From Tardiphaga sp. (GTDB lineage Bacteria > Pseudomonadota > Alphaproteobacteria > Rhizobiales > Xanthobacteraceae): a stretch of DNA of 5,454 nt. This document shows, piece after piece, positions 3,306-5,454 of this stretch. The stretch is taken from NCBI GenBank assembly GCA_028290765.1, contig JAQGJF010000405.1:1-5454 (forward strand), read 5' to 3'. The translations under genes were made by a program, and so were the position numbers. Every line of letters starts with the position of its first letter. The first letter of the stretch is position 1. The notes under the pieces were generated by a model. It searched no databases. It was not told where the DNA came from and worked only from the letters and a program-made list of their open reading frames with translations.

Positions 3306-5454
3306 TCGCGCGCCTCATCGGCTGGTCGGCCCGCAATCTGCTGCTGGTGCTGTTCGGTACCGGCTTTGCGGCCGCGGCCGGCGTCTACGCCCTGGTCCAT
3401 CTGCCGCTCGATGCCATTCCGGACCTCTCCGACACCCAGGTCATTGTCTACACGGAGTATCCCGGCCAGGCGCCCCAGGTCATCGAGGATCAGGTGACGT
3501 ATCCACTGACCACGGCGATGCTGACGGTGCCGAAGTCGAAGGTCGTGCGCGGCTTCTCGTTTTTCGGCGTCTCGTTCGTCTACGTCATTTTCGAGGACGG
3601 CACCGACATTTACTGGGCCCGCTCGCGCGTGCTGGAATTCCTCAACGGCGCCGCGTCCCGGCTGCCGGCCGGCGTCACCCCGACCATGGGTCCCGACGCG
3701 ACCGGTGTCGGCTGGGTCTACCAGTATGCGGTGATGTCGAAGGAGTTGAACCTTTCCGACACGCGCGCCATCCAGGACTGGAACCTGAAATTCGCGCTCG
3801 CGAAGGCGGAGGGCGTCGCCGAAGTCGCCAGCGTCGGCGGTTTCGTCAAGCAGTACAACGTCGTCCTCGATCCGCAGCGGATGCGCGACCTCGGCATCAC
3901 CATGCAGAAGATGCGGGACGCCATCCGCGCCAGCAACGCCGATGTCGGCGGCCGCACAGTGGAGCTATCAGAATTCGAATACGTCATCCGCGGCAAGGGC
4001 TATCTGAAGGGCATCAACGACCTCGGCAACATCGTGCTGAAAACCAACAACGGCACGCCGGTGCTGCTACGCGACGTCGCCCGGGTCGAACTCGGCCCCG
4101 ACGAGCGGCGCGGCATCACCGAACTGAACGGCGAAGGCGAGGTGGCGAGCGGCATCGTGCTGCAGCGCTTCGGGGTCAACGCGCTCGACGTGATCGAGAA
4201 CGTCAAGAATCGCTTCAAGGAGATCGCCAGCAGCCTGCCCCAGTCGGTCGAGATCGTTCCGGTCTACGACCGCTCCAACCTGATCTACGCGGCGATCGAT
4301 ACGCTCAAGCACACCCTGTTCGAGGAGAGCGTCGTCGTCGCGCTGGTCTGCATCGTGTTCCTGCTGCACTTCCGCAGCGCGCTGGTCGCCATCCTGATGC
4401 TTCCCGTCGGGGTTCTGATGGCGTTCGGTGCGATGAAGCTGCTTGGGCTCGGCTCCAACATCATGAGCCTCGGCGGCATCGCCATCGCCATCGGCGCCAT
4501 GGTCGACGCCGCGATCGTCATGATCGAGAACGCCCACAAGCATCTGGAGCGGGCCGAACCCGGAAAGTCGCGGATCGATATACTGATCGAGGCCGCCTCT
4601 GAAGTCGGGCCGGCGCTGTTCTTCAGCCTGCTGATCATCACCGTGTCGTTCATGCCGATCTTCACGCTGGAGTCGCAGGAGGGGCGATTGTTCAGCCCGC
4701 TGGCGTTCACCAAGACCTTCTCCATGGCCGCTGCCGCACTGCTCTCGGTGACGTTGGTACCGGCGCTGATGATCATCTTCGTCCGTGGCCGGATCGTTCC
4801 CGAGCACAGGAACCCGATCAACCGCTTTCTGATCTGGATCTATCGGCCGGTGATCAAGGGCGTGATGCGCGCCAAGACGCTGGTGGTCGTGCTCGCGCTT
4901 GCCGTGCTCGCCATAAGCGTCTGGCCGGCACGCCAGCTCGGCACCGAATTCATGCCCAACCTGAACGAGGGCACGCTGCTTTATATGCCCACCACGCTGC
5001 CCGGCATCTCCGTCACCAAAGCGGGCGAATTGATGCAGACCCAGGACAGGATCATCCGGTCGTTTCCCGAGGTGGCCTCGGTTTTCGGCAAGGCCGGCCG
5101 CGCCGCGACGGCGACCGATCCGGCCCCCTCGGAGATGTTCGAGACCATCGTCAATCTCAAGCCGAAGGAGGCGTGGCGGCCCGGCGTGACGGTCGACGGG
5201 CTGATCGCCGAAATGGACAAGGCGCTGCAGTTTCCCGGCGTGTCGAATGCATGGACGATGCCGATCAAGGCCCGCATCGACATGTTGTCGACCGGCATCC
5301 GGACGCCGATCGGCGTCAAGGTGATCGGGACCGATCTGATCGAGATCGACCGGATCGCCAGGCAGATCGAGCAGGTCCTCAAGGCCGTGCCCGGGACCTC
5401 GTCGGCCTACGCCGAGCGCGGGATCGGCGGCTACTACCTCGACGTGACGCCGGA
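3302..5454 (+). CDS. cusA: CusA-type RND heavy-metal efflux pump (3' end beyond window)
   Basis: Inner-membrane proton-driven RND transporter exporting Cu(I)/Ag(I) from periplasm or cytoplasm through CusB and an outer-membrane channel. The reading frame stays open to the edge: 717 codons of an expected 1,040-1,070, so about a third (including the later membrane helices) is missing. The ATG at 3302 overlaps the cusB stop, and AAGGGG lies 7 nt upstream (3289-3294). The first membrane helix is at about 12-32, then the family motif DAIPDLSD (37-44). Further membrane helices are near 342-357, 362-382, 388-410, 436-458, 470-496 and 526-546. D402 in the GAMVDAAIVMIENAH segment corresponds to D405 of the E. 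coli proton relay. M562, M612 and M661 correspond to M573, M623 and M672 of the E. coli metal site, and E556, D606, E614 and R658 to its neighbouring polar residues. Position 667 is Arg where E. coli has Lys678. The last relay residues (E. coli E939, K984) lie outside the window. Confidence 0.96.
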   Translation, partial: MIARLIGWSARNLLLVLFGTGFAAAAGVYALVHLPLDAIPDLSDTQVIVYTEYPGQAPQVIEDQVTYPLTTAMLTVPKSKVVRGFSFFGVSFVYVIFEDGTDIYWARSRVLEFLNGAASRLPAGVTPTMGPDATGVGWVYQYAVMSKELNLSDTRAIQDWNLKFALAKAEGVAEVASVGGFVKQYNVVLDPQRMRDLGITMQKMRDAIRASNADVGGRTVELSEFEYVIRGKGYLKGINDLGNIVLKTNNGTPVLLRDVARVELGPDERRGITELNGEGEVASGIVLQRFGVNALDVIENVKNRFKEIASSLPQSVEIVPVYDRSNLIYAAIDTLKHTLFEESVVVALVCIVFLLHFRSALVAILMLPVGVLMAFGAMKLLGLGSNIMSLGGIAIAIGAMVDAAIVMIENAHKHLERAEPGKSRIDILIEAASEVGPALFFSLLIITVSFMPIFTLESQEGRLFSPLAFTKTFSMAAAALLSVTLVPALMIIFVRGRIVPEHRNPINRFLIWIYRPVIKGVMRAKTLVVVLALAVLAISVWPARQLGTEFMPNLNEGTLLYMPTTLPGISVTKAGELMQTQDRIIRSFPEVASVFGKAGRAATATDPAPSEMFETIVNLKPKEAWRPGVTVDGLIAEMDKALQFPGVSNAWTMPIKARIDMLSTGIRTPIGVKVIGTDLIEIDRIARQIEQVLKAVPGTSSAYAERGIGGYYLDVTP

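Noticed and set aside
3283..4602. 439-codon open frame on the + strand inside cusA
   Set aside because: It is out of frame with CusA and its product is almost continuous Arg/His/Gly/Pro, a frame-shadow signature; the CusA frame through the same bases matches the family throughout.
4067..4821. Long - strand open frames opposite cusA
   Set aside because: Composition (Asp/Arg/His/Gln-rich) and position show they are shadows of the pump gene; no supporting start signals or motifs.

Overview
The window looks like GC-rich chromosome, or a metal-resistance island, of an alphaproteobacterium, probably of the Bradyrhizobium/Rhodopseudomonas/Nitrobacter type. That placement is inferred from the high GC, the codon use and the style of the small secreted proteins; no taxonomic marker gene is present. 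Its core is a copper/silver efflux locus read on the + strand, preceded by two small unrelated-looking genes on the - strand.

Left part (1-846, - strand). A 111-residue protein of unrecognised family (8-343) is followed, going right, by an AT-richer spacer with stem-loops and a 19-bp tandem repeat. Next is a short YodC/DUF2158-type protein (586-846) that ends in a long Asp/Glu run. A divergent spacer (847-1038) separates this from the metal locus.

Right part (1039-5454, + strand). The first gene encodes a small exported Cys-rich protein of unrecognised family (1039-1389). A 96-bp spacer packed with GC-rich inverted repeats follows. Then come three tightly packed genes: a periplasmic FixH/YtkA-like protein (1486-1893), a CusB-type membrane fusion protein (1890-3305) and a CusA-type RND pump (3302 to beyond the right edge, 717 codons seen). 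Both junctions are 4-bp ATGA overlaps, so the three are very likely co-transcribed and translationally coupled.

The system is assigned to Cu(I)/Ag(I) rather than Co/Zn/Cd because the methionines expected for this specificity are present in both pump parts: the three-Met site in the N-terminal domain of CusB (M113, M127, M129) and the three-Met periplasmic cluster of CusA (M562, M612, M661). In the family model, the periplasmic protein(s) and the CusB N-terminus pass Cu(I)/Ag(I) to CusA, which uses the proton gradient to push it out through an outer-membrane channel. No CusC/TolC gene, CusF gene, metal sensor or two-component system is visible here.

The points most worth a second look are a second, methionine-less copy of the CusB metal-binding domain, the exported Cys-rich protein heading the locus, the inverted-repeat cluster between it and the fixH-like gene, and the tandem repeat/hairpin block at 464-529.
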